Numbered from the stretch's first letter, positions 51,933 through 62,150 are shown. The stretch is 64,000 nucleotides of DNA from Sepioteuthis lessoniana (GCA_963585895.1 OY757934.1:44803783-44867782), one strand, 5' to 3'. Numbers and translations are program-made. The notes: a model not told the origin generated them from the sequence alone.

Positions 51933-51935
51933 CAA
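51880..51935. repeat. (TA)n-rich microsatellite with CA and GT interruptions
   Basis: TATATACATACATATATA-type run ending near 51935. Confidence 0.9.
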
Positions 51936-51984
51936 CGCTTTAAATATTTTTTGTTATTTACTCTGCTTACTGTGGCACACAGGC

Positions 51985-52850
51985 TAGCCTTGACTGTATG
52001 GCTTAGAATATGCTGACTGTATCCACTACAAAAAATGTCGAGAGTGTTCTGGGTATGACAATAACCTGGCGTTCCAGTTCCGAAGATCTCGGAAGTTTAG
52101 GGTACCTCTCCATTGCTAATGCTCTCATTTCTAACTAGGAGTGTAGTACCTGTTAAAGTTCCATCGATAGGTAGAATTGATTTATATAACCGATGGGACC
52201 GTGTGCAATAAAAAACAAAAAACAACACCAAAACATAAATATGAACGCACAATGAATACGATTCCCTAATCACCGGCCCCAGTCGGATGAGGTCAAAGAA
52301 TACACCAACTGCATCTCTTCATAGGGGTAAGACTCCTCCAACAAGTGTCCTGGATATGACACTAAACAATCTGATGGAGAGATTCCAGGAATGCTGGAGT
52401 TTTGAGGAATGCCGAGTACCTCTTTACTGCCATCGCTCTCAAGTCCACTCTTGTTCGGAGCGGTAGCACCTAATAGGGTCCGATCTTTAGGTCAAATAGA
52501 ACTAAACAGTGTACTTATGCTAAACCGAATTTCTTGAAATAGAACTGTTTCGACATTTAACAGTGTGTAAATATCACTGATGTTTAATTAAATTATTCGT
52601 GATGCATAGGAAGACTTGGAACCATTTAACTTTGAGTAAACCGAATAGTTTAAAATAGAACTGTTTTTGTCATTTAAACATCTGAATTGTTTGAAATACA
52701 ACTGTCTGTATGTATGAAAATGGATTTGGTATTAAATAACCAACAATAGTTTATATGCCATAAAACCAAACCAACCCAAACCAAACCTATTCACCGGAAA
52801 TAAAATAACCCAAGAAGAGTTGGCATACCGTTAAAACAAATAAATCAATC
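51985..52850 (+). repeat. A2 copy carrying a nested family A copy
   Basis: The outer A2 copy runs 51985-52276 and resumes at 52791 (TCACCGGAAATAAAATAACC, GAGTTGGCATACCGTTAAAA, (AATC)n). Its body and tail are separated by the inner family A element. Confidence 0.85.
52277..52790 (+). repeat. Family A retroposon, full length, 7-bp target duplication
   Basis: TCACCGG at 52270-52276 and 52791-52797. Starts CCCCAGTCGGATGAGGTCAA, ends GGATTTGGTATTAAATAACC, GTTTATATGCCATAAAAC, (CCAAAC)n. About 514 bp. Confidence 0.9.
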
Positions 52851-52914
52851 AATCATGGATTAGTCACATATTCCTCGGTTTAGCTATACGTTATTTACGG
52901 ATCAGCAATCGACT

Positions 52915-53155
52915 TTCTGGTGGAGAGTACCCGTTGCGTAGTTGCTAACATGTTGGTCTACGCCATCGTAGCAAGTGAATTCGAAATCCAGTCGTACGAT
53001 TACGTTCACTTTTGGACTAATACACTAGCGAAAGCCATGAATACCCGCATCCCGTCAGCTATGGGTTAAATAGTACAAACTACCGTCTTTCTATAAGAAT
53101 GGCTTTGGAGTTAACCCATAAAGGTCGACGTGCCCATAAGCAAAGAAACCAAACC
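52915..53155 (+). repeat. SINE family D, full-length reference copy
   Basis: tRNA-like head GTTGCGTAGTTGCTAACATG (A box) and GTGAATTCGAAATCCAGTCG (B box); core TTACGTTCACTTTTGGACTA, ATACACTAGCGAAAGCCATG, CGTCAGCTATGGGTTAAATA; tail AATGGCTTTGGAGTTAACCC, GGTCGACGTGCCCATAAGC and (ACCAA)n. About 240 bp. Confidence 0.8.
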
Positions 53156-53479
53156 AAAACAAAACAAAAGGAAACGTTCTGAAAAGGCTCATCAATGCTT
53201 AATGGGTTCATGCCTTTCTTTGATTAACTGTATATTTTATAACTTAACCCCATGTGTGCTTATAATAGCGTCTAAAGCAGAGATAAAAAGACATGTTGTA
53301 ACTGTAAAACGGTAACATGAAGCAAGACTTTTGTGAGGGGGAGGAGAAGTAGTGTATTCTCTATTGTTCTATTTAGATAGCGGTATTGTTTTGAAGTAAC
53401 TGCGCACGCTATCAGTGGATTTATTACTTGTTCGTCAGCGAAAGAATTTTTATTCTGCACTTTTCTCTTTTTTTTATTA

Positions 53480-53900
53480 TTTCTACCTACTCATCCGAGA
53501 TGACTCGTAGCTCGGCCACCTGTTGTTGCCATGCAACGCACGAGAAGGTATCAAGACGTCAAGTCTACGAAGAAAGATAGAAACTCATATAACGCCGGCA
53601 CCTGGGTGTTCAGTACTCGTAGCCGGGGGGAGGGAGAGAAAAAAGAAAAAAAAACAAAAACAAAACAAAACTACAAGATTCGCGGAGTCAGCATCGGTAT
53701 TTCTTAGTTACCCGCCGCCATCGACTTCATAAACAGTACTACGACCGTTTTCCCCAAAGTAGTTTTATCATCGACGCCTCTCTCTCTCTCTCTCTCTCTC
53801 TCTGTCTATCTCTCTGTCTGTCTCTGTCTGTCTGTCTCTCTCTGTCTCTTTGTGTGTGGATTCTCGTCTCATTCACAACTTCTCACTGCTGAAAACGTGA
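53480..53900. promoter_or_regulatory. GC-richer, motif-dense region (possible promoter or 5' UTR)
   Basis: Stands out by composition and lack of repeats: CACCTG E-boxes (53518-53523 and about 53600), an X-box-like inverted repeat GTTGCCATGCAAC (53525-53537), a YY1-like CCGCCGCCATCG (53711-53722), then a (CT)n tract (53778-53802) and a TCTG-rich stretch. No open frame of note on either strand and no TATA. May be the non-coding first exon of an unseen gene, or chance. Confidence 0.3.
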
Positions 53901-54069
53901 TCATCAAAATCCTAATAGCCTAAATTATTTGGAATTATCATTATATGCACTACGAATGTCAACAGATCAAATGAAAGAAAAAGATTTCCACTAAAAAAAG
54001 ACAAGTAGTCAACAACTCTCTGAAACCATGACTAATGCAGACTAGGCAGATGATCCAGCGCTTCATGCA

Positions 54070-54752
54070 AACACACCTGTTCAAGCCGAATCTCTGCATC
54101 ATGGCCTGGAGCAGGTAGCAAGAGTCATTGGTCTCTACTTGAAGTCAGATAAAACAAAATCCATGTATTTCAATCAACATGATGCCATCTCCCCATTAAA
54201 TGGCTGATGAAATAAGTAGACCAGTTTGGATACCTCGGTAGCAATATCTCATCTATTGAAAGTGATCTCAAAATAAGCATAAGTAAAGCATGGACTGCTA
54301 TTAACAGGTTTAACTGGCCATACTGAAATTTGATCGAGAACGATAATTTTCTAAGCTGTAATAAAATACCCGGAGAAAAAGATGGGATCAACACAACAAT
54401 GCTTCATGCTACTTTGAACAAATCCTGGGAGCAGTATCCTATAAACCAGCAGCTGTAGGGCCACTTACTCCTGATCATGCAAACTATTCAAGAAAGACGA
54501 ACAAGACATGTTGGCACAGTTGGTGAAGTAAGAACCCACTCATAAGCGACGTTCTTCAATGGACTCCTACACATGGACACACCAGTGTTGGCCGATCAGC
54601 AAAAACATCCATTCTTCAGTCATCTCTGTGCGGATAATGGATGCCGTCTAGAAGACTTGCCATGAGAGATGGCGGTTACGAGCTGATGGCGAAAGAGAGT
54701 AAAAAAACCGTTATGTTGGTATGACTTGATGATGATGATGATGATGATTAGC
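54070..54752 (+). mobile_element. LINE 3' region, copy L5
   Basis: Plus strand in drifting frames: GLEQVARVIGLYLKSDKTKS, YFNQHDAIS, YLGSNISSIESDLKISISKA WTAINR, then QTIQERRTRHVGT, PTHKRRSS-like, TWTHQCWPISK and an end in GATGATGATGATGATGATTA. Covers the region from the end of the reverse transcriptase into the C-terminal tail, longer than the other copies. Many stops and shifts. Confidence 0.78.
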
Positions 54753-55044
54753 AAGCCTATCTTGTTAATCTATTCAACAAGAAAAAGTTGTTAGATGTTC
54801 TATTACAAAAGAATTGTGCTATGGAGACATTCTTGCTCATGCGGAGTTGGGTGGGTAAATGCATATCTCAGTTGATATTTGAACTCTATTCTATTTTCAA
54901 TGAGGTTTTCTGGAAATATCAACTTCCGTGAAAATTTAAAAAAAAAAACAGACAAAAAATAACAAACTGATCCCCTCAAACAAACAAACTCTGAACTCTG
55001 ACCAGAGAAGAATTGATTATCTAAAGCCAACATATCCAGAAGGA

Positions 55045-55132
55045 AAACTCTGAATTCAAACCAGTTTTATTCTGCTTAAAAATTGACCTTGTAATCCTCC
55101 CCATGGCAGAGGGGTAAACACACACTGGATAT
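55045..55132 (+). repeat. SINE family C tail fragment
   Basis: CTGAATTCAAACCAGTTTTA, TTCTGCTTAAAAATTGACCT, TGTAATCCTCCCCATGGCAG, AGGGGTAAACACA. Confidence 0.7.
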
Positions 55133-55145
55133 GAACTCCAGCTCT

Positions 55146-55540
55146 CATCATCATCATCATGTCGCGCCGCCAGCGCGGATATCCCTGACCGTCTCTCGCC
55201 ATTTCTCCCTATCATTCATCGCCTCCGGCAGGTCTTCAGGGTTACATCCCGTGTCCTCACATAGCTGCTGTATGTAAGTTCGTGCTGGTCGTCCCACTCT
55301 TGCACATCCATGTGTGGGGGTCCACAGGAGTACATCGCTTATGAGCTCGTCCTTGCTTCTCCAGCAGTGTCCTGCGTGTCTGGTTCGTCGAACTTTTATA
55401 GTTTTCGTGATGGGGGGCAAGTGTCCGTATAGTTGGAGTCTCGTGGGGTGTTGTCGCCAGGACTTGTTTAATACTGCTCTCAACATTCTTGTGTAATTTC
55501 CGTCCAGCCTCCTCTCCAGCCGCTTCGTATCCAATTTAGG
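55146..55540 (-). mobile_element. LINE 3' end, copy L6 (best preserved)
   Basis: An unbroken minus-strand frame of 125 codons: DTKRLERRLDGNYTRMLRAV, LNKSWRQHPTRLQLYGHLPP, ITKTIKVRRTRHAGHCWRSK, DELISDVLLWTPTHGCARVG, RPARTYIQQLCEDTGCNPED, LPEAMNDREKWRETVRDIRA, followed by an (ATG)n tail (55146-55160 on the plus strand as TCATCATCATCAT). Youngest-looking LINE copy here, still only the last tenth or so of a full element. Confidence 0.85.
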
Positions 55541-55759
55541 AATTCATATCGTACGTAACTAGACGACTCGTGAACTCATTAGGTTCCCGTACTAACAAAG
55601 GTCCATTATTTAAGCAAGAGTGAAAGATTTTAATTAGCATTTCGTACATTCGTTATATTAAGAATTTGGGTTATTTAAAAATGATTCTCATTGTCAACAC
55701 AACCCCAAAAAAGAATCATTCTGATGCAAAGTGGACTGGAAATTGCTTTAATCTCTAAT

Positions 55760-55950
55760 CTAGAGCCCATTAATCCCAGATTCAATCTGACTCAGAGTAA
55801 GAGTAGCTGTTAGGGTCCCATCTATGAGTCAAATAGATCTATTTAAAAATCATTGGCATTCGATAAGATTATGTACACAATAAAAACTTCATAAGAAAAA
55901 GGATGTAAAAAATGCATATATGAAAGCGGTTCCCGAACCTATCTGCATAA

Positions 55951-55998
<48 letters not shown>

Positions 55999-56035
55999 CC
56001 AAGACGGGTTGAAATATCGTTAGAATTAATCAATC
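55760..56035 (+). repeat. A2 fragment with an (AAT)n expansion in its tail
   Basis: TTAGGGTCCCATCTATGAGT, CAAATAGATCTATTTAAAAA, then GAACCTATCTGCATAAAATA runs into ATA ATA repeats (55950-55997) and continues ACCCAAGACGGGTTGAAATA, TCGTTAGAATTAATCAATC. The trinucleotide grew from the AAAATAA of the tail. Confidence 0.75.
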
Positions 56036-56103
56036 AAACTAATTTAGAGAATTTTAAGCGAATAGTTCAAATAAAATGTCCAGTATAATGTACCATTATA
56101 TAA

Positions 56104-56332
56104 ATATCATCATCATCATGATGTCTCGCTGGTAGCACGGATATCCCTGATCCTCTCTCGCCACTCCTCTCTATCGTTCATCGCCCTAGGCAGGTCTTCA
56201 GGACAACATTCCGTATCCTCACATAGCTGCTGAATGTATGTTCGTGCTGGTCGTCCTGCCTTTGCACGGCCATGTGTGGGGGTCCACAAGAGTACATCTC
56301 TTATGAGTTCGTCCCTGCTTCTCCAGCAGTAA
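56104..56332 (-). mobile_element. LINE 3' end, copy L7
   Basis: Minus strand CWRSRDELIRDVLLWTPTHG, RAKAGRPARTYIQQLCEDTE, CCPEDLPRAMNDREEWRERI, RDIRA, ending at a TCATCATCATCATG run (56107-56120). Very close to copy L1 (5619-5945). Confidence 0.82.
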
Positions 56333-57029
56333 AAGGTCAAATAGGAAAATATACTAGCAGCCAACAGAAAACAAAACAGGTGGATAATATATAAAGAATA
56401 AAAAGAGAAAAACTAAAATATGATACTGAGATTAAAATACAAGACATTAGAATGTCAACGATGTTTAATCCGATTGCTTTTGATGTTCCACCTCCTATTA
56501 ATGGTTGGTTTTTCGGGCTTTTTTAAGGAACAATGATTATGAACCTCACTTTCCATTTTGTGAAAGCTATCTGATGAGGCGGGTTGCGTCGGCGGCCTGT
56601 CGAAAGAAATTCATAGTAACATAATGACAGTCCGTTGAATTTTCTTTCATACATATATATGAATTGAATTTTCTTTCATATATATATATGAATTGAATTT
56701 TCTTTCATATATATATGAAAGATGATACCTCTAGAATTTATCATCAACCAGATTGTAATACCACTAACTTCATCTACCTTTTATAATACACACGTTTTTC
56801 CAAATAATTTATAAAGAAATCAGAATGATCTTTCAATTTTAGTATTAACAACTATAGTCAAAGAATTAAATCTCTGAATCATAATTAACATCTCCCAACT
56901 TAAGCCTGTTGTCTTGTGTCATATTCAGAACATCCCTTTTGGGAGTTTCATATCCTTTTGTAAAGGATAGAGACAGCGTATTCGCAACTCCGCAAACTGG
57001 GGTTTTAACATTTGAATTTTCACTACTAT
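56333..57029. other. Spacer with a short 27-30 bp tandem repeat
   Basis: GAATTGAATTTTCTTTCATA followed by TATATAT is present three times at 56631-56716. 56555-56600 (CTGATGAGGCGGGTTGCGTC, CCTGTCGAAAG) weakly recalls the CCTGA..CGAAA tails. 56870-56990 may be a diverged minus family A piece. No gene. Confidence 0.4.
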
Positions 57030-57530
57030 TGTTATATAATAGCCGAGGGATTTCGGTTCATGCCTTTGGGTTTAGTTAGGCTGAGAACCTTTAGGCTCAG
57101 CACATGGGTTAGTTAGGTGCAACATTGAGGCAGGTGTTAACGCGGGCGCGCACGGGCGGAGGGAGGTGTCACTCAGATGTCATAATAGTCCGAGACGAAA
57201 CAGGGTGCGGGTGACGTCACGCACCGGAAGCGCGCGGAGGTTTGTGTGAGAATTTGAAGAAAGACAGAGTTGGAAACTAGACACCAAACGAGAAGGATCG
57301 ACTTTTGGAGCTCGCAGACCCGAGGCGAACTTGCACCCTATGGGGGCCGCTCGAGACGGGGGCCGCTCGAGATGGGGACCAAATGAATAAGACAGCATAG
57401 AAGATTGTGTCTCTCCTCCTTACGTCGAAACCTTTAACTCAAAGTTAATAAAAAGGTTTCGTACCTGAACAAGAAGTCGTTACGTGTTTTCGAGATTCTA
57501 TGTTCTTTATATGTTCTAGCGTAAAGAACA
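57030..57530 (+). mobile_element. LTR-like element (retroelement fossil), copy 2
   Basis: TGTTATATAATAGCCGAGGG, TTTGGGTTTAGTTAGGCTGA, GGGTGCGGGTGACGTCACGC, ACCGGAAGCG, then AATAAA at 57447-57452, TTTCGTACCTGAAC and CGAGATTCTATGTTC. Co-linear with 38339-38822. A 17-bp GGGGGCCGCTCGAGA unit is doubled at 57341-57375, only in this copy. No internal genes: solo LTR by inference. Confidence 0.7.
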
Positions 57531-57644
57531 TTATCTGTCTATTTCCCAAATAGCCGTATCTGCTGATGGTACACTATATCTGTACGTTTATAAAAAAAAG
57601 CGTATTTATTTACTCTGATGAGCACACAGTAAGTGTCTTGTATA

Positions 57645-58570
57645 GTATTTTAGTAGGACGAGTCAAAAGTTTTGCAATATTTTTCTAGCCTATTTGCTTT
57701 ATTCTTCAAGTTACAACAAAGGAAATTTAGCATTCTATATAGAGGATATCGTGTCGCACCGTCAGAAGCAACTTTTCTGCCAGGTCTTTGATCCTATGCT
57801 AATACCAGTTCTTATTTTTCGAGGCGAGGAACACCTTCACTGGAGTTTCCACTTCTTTGATGAAGTGTCGTGAACGCAGGAAGTGAAACATAGATCGGAA
57901 TAAATAATAATTCGAGGGAGCTAGATCCGGACTAAATTCAGTGTATGGTATCAATTCTCGGTATTTGTCGATCGCTCAACATTCGTGCGAGTATGGTATA
58001 TAGCTTTTTTTTATTGTAGGAACCAAGCACAGGACAGTAGCTCACACACGCCCGGGGGTTCCAAAAATGCCTAGAGCCCCGTTTACATTAACATGAAAAG
58101 AGGTGCTTCAGGCGCCAGGTGATGCTCCTAGCTCCTCCGGAGACGGTTAGAACCTGGGTGACGGCCCCCTGACGCTCAAGGAGCGCCGGTCTCAATTTGC
58201 AAGACGTGAATTCTGGGCTTACCAGGTACCCGCGTCAGTCAGCCTCGATAGACTGCCACCGGAGCTAGGACATACCCGACCTGATCTGTATATTAAGGAA
58301 CACGGATAGCCAAAGTATGTCGAGACCAAGTGATAAGATAGCGACCCGGCGATCAGTTCAATTCCTTTAAGTTCCTGGAGTTTATTCCGGGTCATTTGAG
58401 TGTTATGAGGTTGTACGTTGCCTTGTTGCAGGAGAATTAGCTTTCTTTTTATCAAAATCGGTTATTTTTACAACACAAACTTATTTCAGATTTTCGGATT
58501 ACAGGTTGGCATCGATTATTCAACTGTCTGGGACGAGCATGTAGTAAATTGCCTCCTCATACCTCCAACT
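57645..58570 (-). mobile_element. Decayed mariner (DD34D type) with a nested insertion
   Basis: Minus strand 58455-58350 reads KLILLQQGNVQPHNTQMTRN, KLQELKGIELI (second catalytic region, usual LLQQDNAQPH, here Gly for Asp). After the insertion, 57960-57700 reads ELIPYTEFSPDLAPSNYYLF, RSMFHFLR, HFIKEVETPVKVFLASKNKN, DLAEKLLLTVRHDILYIEC; the third Asp is replaced by Asn (SNYY). The left end TAGGACGAGTCAAAAGTTTT GC is end-like. This is a different, more vertebrate/insect-like mariner lineage than M1-M4. Dead. Confidence 0.7.
58005..58337 (-). mobile_element. Poly(A)-ended retroposon inserted in the mariner
   Basis: 333 bp flanked by ATAGC (58000-58004 and 58338-58342). The minus strand ends in an A run preceded by AATAAA-like ACAATAAAAA. 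GC-rich body: CTGACTGACGCGGGTACCTG, GAGACCGGCGCTCCTTGAGC, CACCCAGGTTCTAACCGTCT, GGCGCCTGAAGCACC. It looks like a SINE or processed RNA; parent RNA not recognised. Confidence 0.65.
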
Positions 58571-58948
58571 AACTCGGAGCATCACCTCGTGTTTGAAACG
58601 TAAATAATGCGGAACATTTCACTCAACCCCGTATTTAAATTACAATCGAAAATCACTTTTACTTTTTGAAATTTTCCAAAACACTGAAATATATTTCAAA
58701 ATGCCTTGAGTAACTCTAGAAAATTTGGTCGCTAAATATTTGATCGTCCTTAATTTATGGTGATGACAGGCAGATGTCTAAGAAAGACATATGGTGAATT
58801 AAAGAAACATTATCATCCTATTATTTTTTGTGATTAACACTGTTACCCACTTTTCCTTTGGTTTAGCTCAGTTCATAAAAGTGGGTGGCCCTACCACATA
58901 CAGCTGTCTGACATTTAATGAGCAGATTGTGGAAATATGTTTGTTAAG
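58571..58948. other. Spacer, nothing recognised
   Basis: No repeat or gene identified. Confidence 0.35.
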
Positions 58949-58949
58949 C

Positions 58950-59245
58950 TCATTTTCTCATTTAACTTTATAATTATCTACCGGGTATCAACTACTATCA
59001 TACAGAGTTTAGTTCTATTCGACCCATTAATATGAGCCTTTCAGGTGCTATCATTCCAGGCCAGAGTGGACCTGGGAGTGATGGCAATGAAGGAGTACTC
59101 CTCATTCCCCAAAGCTGCAGCATTACTCACCATCATAGAGTTTAGTGTCAGAAACAGGACACTCATTGGAGTGGGGAAGTCTTAGCCCTGCGCAGATACG
59201 CAGCCATTGTAATCTGCTGCCCCAAACGACTGGGCCACAATTTCA
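58950..59245 (-). repeat. Family A, 5' two thirds
   Basis: Minus strand: GTGGCCCAGTCGTTTGGGGC, AGATTACAATGGCTGCGTAT, GAGTGTCCTGTTTCTGACAC, GCTGCAGCTTTGGGGAATGA, CATTGCCATCACTCCCAGGT. Confidence 0.82.
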
Positions 59246-59453
59246 GAATTGCTTCGACTACTCATCAATCATCAATCGACAGCATCCTTTCGATCAATAA
59301 TCATCATTTGACTGAAATAAGTGTTGAATACCAAGGGCACTATTTTGTAGAAAATTAATGATTCACTTATTGTTCATTTCTGTTAAGGTAGATAAAGCTT
59401 CAGTCTCAATATTTTTTTTAACAAACCTCGTATCTATCGATTTATCCATCTAA

Positions 59454-59455
<2 letters not shown>

Positions 59456-59488
<33 letters not shown>

Positions 59489-60062
59489 CCCAGTCGGCTA
59501 GGTCTGTAGAGGGTAAGACACCCCGCCCCAAAAATAACAGTGTCCTGGATATAACACTAAACAATCTGATAGTTCCAGTAATACTGGTTTGGGGAATGCA
59601 GAGTACTCCTTCATTGCCATTGCTCCCAGGTCTACTCTGGCCTGGAGGGGTAGCACCTAATAGGGTCCTATCTATAATTCGAATAGAATTAAACAGCGTA
59701 CTTTTGCTAAACTAAATCGCTTGAAATAGAACTGTTTCGACATTTAAACTACTTACTTATGCTAAACTGAATTGTTTCAAATGGAACCATTTTTGTATGC
59801 AAAACTGAATTGTTTGATATAGAACTGTTTTTGACATTTGATTGTGTGTAAACAAGAACTATAATTATGCTAAACTAAATAGTTTGAAATAGAACTGTTA
59901 GATTCAACTGGATAGCTTGAAAAAGAAAGGTTTTTGACAATTAAACATTGTACTTATGTTAAGCTGAATTGTTTGAAATAGAAGTGTTGTTTATACAAAA
60001 ATGGATTTGGCAATAAATAACCTACAAAAATTGATATGCCATAACAAACAAACAAACAAACA
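59456..60062 (+). repeat. Family A retroposon after (CA)n(TA)n, several internal units
   Basis: Microsatellite at 59456-59488; head CCCAGTCGGCTAGGTCTGTA, GTGTCCTGGATATAACACTA, then six sub-units of GCTAAACTGAATTGTTTGAA (59690-59985), and the tail GGATTTGGCAATAAATAACC, TTGATATGCCATAACAAAC with (AAAC)n. Confidence 0.88.
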
Positions 60063-60095
60063 TATGTATATATATATGAGGGTCATTCAATGAAT
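60063..60095 (+). other. Possible mariner terminal repeat
   Basis: TA followed by GAGGGTCATTCAATGAATTA, a sequence typical of mariner ends. No partner end or transposase found nearby. Confidence 0.3.
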
Positions 60096-60479
60096 TAGGC
60101 GAATTTTACCCGGTAGTTGGCAATCAGGAGCGCCGTTTATAGTTGCATCTTTTTCAATGAAACCAAAAGTGATGGATCCTTTCATGTTTCAGAAGACTGT
60201 CATGACCTTTATTCATCGATGCGTACGCAAACTTTTCTTTATCAGAGAGTTAGTGTATTTCCACGACATGTTTAGTCCATTGGTAAAAAAAAATTATACA
60301 CATGATGTATTCTTCTGTAAATTTCGCGTGATTTGTACTTCTCAGCAAGCAAAAATTCGATGGCAGACCTCTGTTCAATTCTGAAGCATTCTGTTTGATG
60401 TGAGATTATTTGGAATCGCATTAAAAGAAATATTTTGAAGAGATTAAAATTTTTTACTCTTAACCCGTTCTAAACCATG

Positions 60480-60517
<38 letters not shown>

Positions 60518-60780
60518 AATTGAAGATTTGGGTAGCCAATGAAAAGAAGATGAGGAAGATTTACTACACCTGGTGGGTAATTGTTAATGATTAGTAAATG
60601 TGCTGAAGAAAAAAACAGGTGGGTGAAAGTTGCCACAACAAGCAAGGGGCACAGAATATGAAAAAATGGAGGGAAAGGTACTTGTGTTTGTTAGGTTTTG
60701 ATTGAATTCTTAGCAAATATACAAAATATTTGTGGAAGTTTTATAATTGATCTGTCGAACTGGAGCTGTTCGACGTGGAT
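60096..60780. other. Spacer with a (CA)n(TA)n tract
   Basis: A 75-codon plus-strand open frame (60157-60384) has no recognisable domain. (CA)n(TA)n lies at 60479-60516. Nothing else identified. Confidence 0.35.
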
Positions 60781-60784
60781 CGTG

Positions 60785-61025
60785 ATATGGTTTGGTTTCT
60801 TTATTTAATGGCATATCAACCTTCGTGGGTTATTTAATAGCAAAACCATCCTGACGGAAGGATAGTAGTTGTGCTATTCAAATGGGAGGATATGGGGGTA
60901 TAAGATATGATACTTTACCCAAGGGTATTAGTCCGAAAGTGAATGTAATAGGGCGTGTTCGAACTCGCTTACTACGATGTCACAGCCCTGTTCAAGATCC
61001 AGTTTGCAATGAGGACTCCCCAGTT
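60785..61025 (-). repeat. SINE family D, near full length
   Basis: Plus-strand view reversed: GGCATATCAACCTTCGTGGG tail; CCCAAGGGTATTAGTCCGAA and AGTGAATGTAATAGGGCGTG core; TCGAACTCGCTTACTACGAT and the diverged tRNA-like head. Confidence 0.8.
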
Positions 61026-61194
61026 GTGCCATGCCCCATAAAAGTTTTAGTAATGGTGAACAGTTTTAAAGGTAAAAGTTTTATATTTATTTTGATCTAC
61101 GGGATGTAGAAAACTTTTTTTATGTTTTAGTAATAGATTATATATATGTGTGTGTGTGTGTGTGTGGAGAAAAATTGAAAAACAAAGGGATCCA

Positions 61195-61300
61195 AAGTGA
61201 TGAATTTATTGTGAAAGAAAGTCGACGTTATAGCGTTTCGGTTTTAATAAGCCATCATTAATAGTTTAAAAATGATAATACCCAGTGTCGTTAGATCAAC
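61195..61300 (+). repeat. End related to the 12.4-kb inverted-repeat element
   Basis: GAATTTATTGTGAAAGAAAG, TCGACGTTATAGCGTTTCGG, TTTTAATAAGCCATCAT parallels 12440-12500 (GTCGACGTTAACGTTTCGGT, TTCAGTAACCATCATC). Confidence 0.5.
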
Positions 61301-61925
61301 GCGGGATATTTAATAAAATAGAAAAACAAGGGAGGAAATTATATATACAAAGAAAGAACATACGACCGTTCAAACATTAAATCAGCGTTCACATTTCAAA
61401 AACTATCTTCTTTTTCTCTTTTTAATCCCTTGATGGTTCCATTTGTTTTACATCATTGCCTATCATCATCACATGATATTTTTTGAATTTCAACTTTATT
61501 TTTGGGTTTCTTACGGCTCCTCTGTAGCGAGAAGATGTCGTCCTAACTATTAGAGAGCTGTCGCATTTCCCAAATAAGACGTTGAAATGTACTACTCGTT
61601 TTCGGTGATTGATACGTCCAAATTTGATGTTTTAGTAGTGGGTATTAAATCCACTGAGTGCTTTTAATATAGGCTGCTGTTGGCAGAGATGACTGCTACT
61701 GGCAGAAGATTGAGCCAGCGTGCCGCTTGGCGGACACGTAGTTATCCCCGACCAGCAGGAGAGAAGTAGGTATTTCCAATCCAGTCAGTCACTGCTGTAT
61801 GTGCATAACTTTCTTTCTGATGCCAGTAAGTCTATCTCAGGCATGCGCAATTCCAGCTTTCTGTCAAGGGCCTTTGGGAACTTCTACACATCCTAGATTT
61901 ACTTTATTTCATCTATTTTATTCTT
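61301..61925. other. Single-copy-looking sequence, no gene supported
   Basis: GC rises at 61670-61860 (GACTGCTACTGGCAGAAGAT, CAGCGTGCCGCTTGGCGGAC) without a usable open frame or recognised motif. Confidence 0.35.
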
Positions 61926-61929
61926 CTCT

Positions 61930-62150
61930 TTTTTATTCCCTAGACTCCTAGACTCATTGTCTAACCAAGGCTAAAAGATCTTAGTCTGTCCTACTATTTA
62001 CCCATAACGAGGGGGGAACAGATGGATTCAGGCCTTCCCCAATCATATTAACCCGAAGTGAAACGCAAAGAACTTTTCCCAGGATTTTAATTCGAGTCGC
62101 CGAGTTCATTTTACTACAACAATAATCGTTACGCTAAGTGCGCATCCATC
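61930..62150 (-). repeat. SINE family C, head and core
   Basis: Minus strand: TAGCGTAACGATTATTGTTG, CTCGGCGACTCGAATTAAAA (diverged B box), TTCACTTCGGGTTAATATGA core, CTATGGGTAAATAGTAGGAC-like, CTAAGATCTTTTAGCCTTGG. Confidence 0.75.

Noticed and set aside
60157-60384. 75-codon frame after a mariner-like end
   Set aside because: No similarity to transposases or any domain; start and surroundings give no support.
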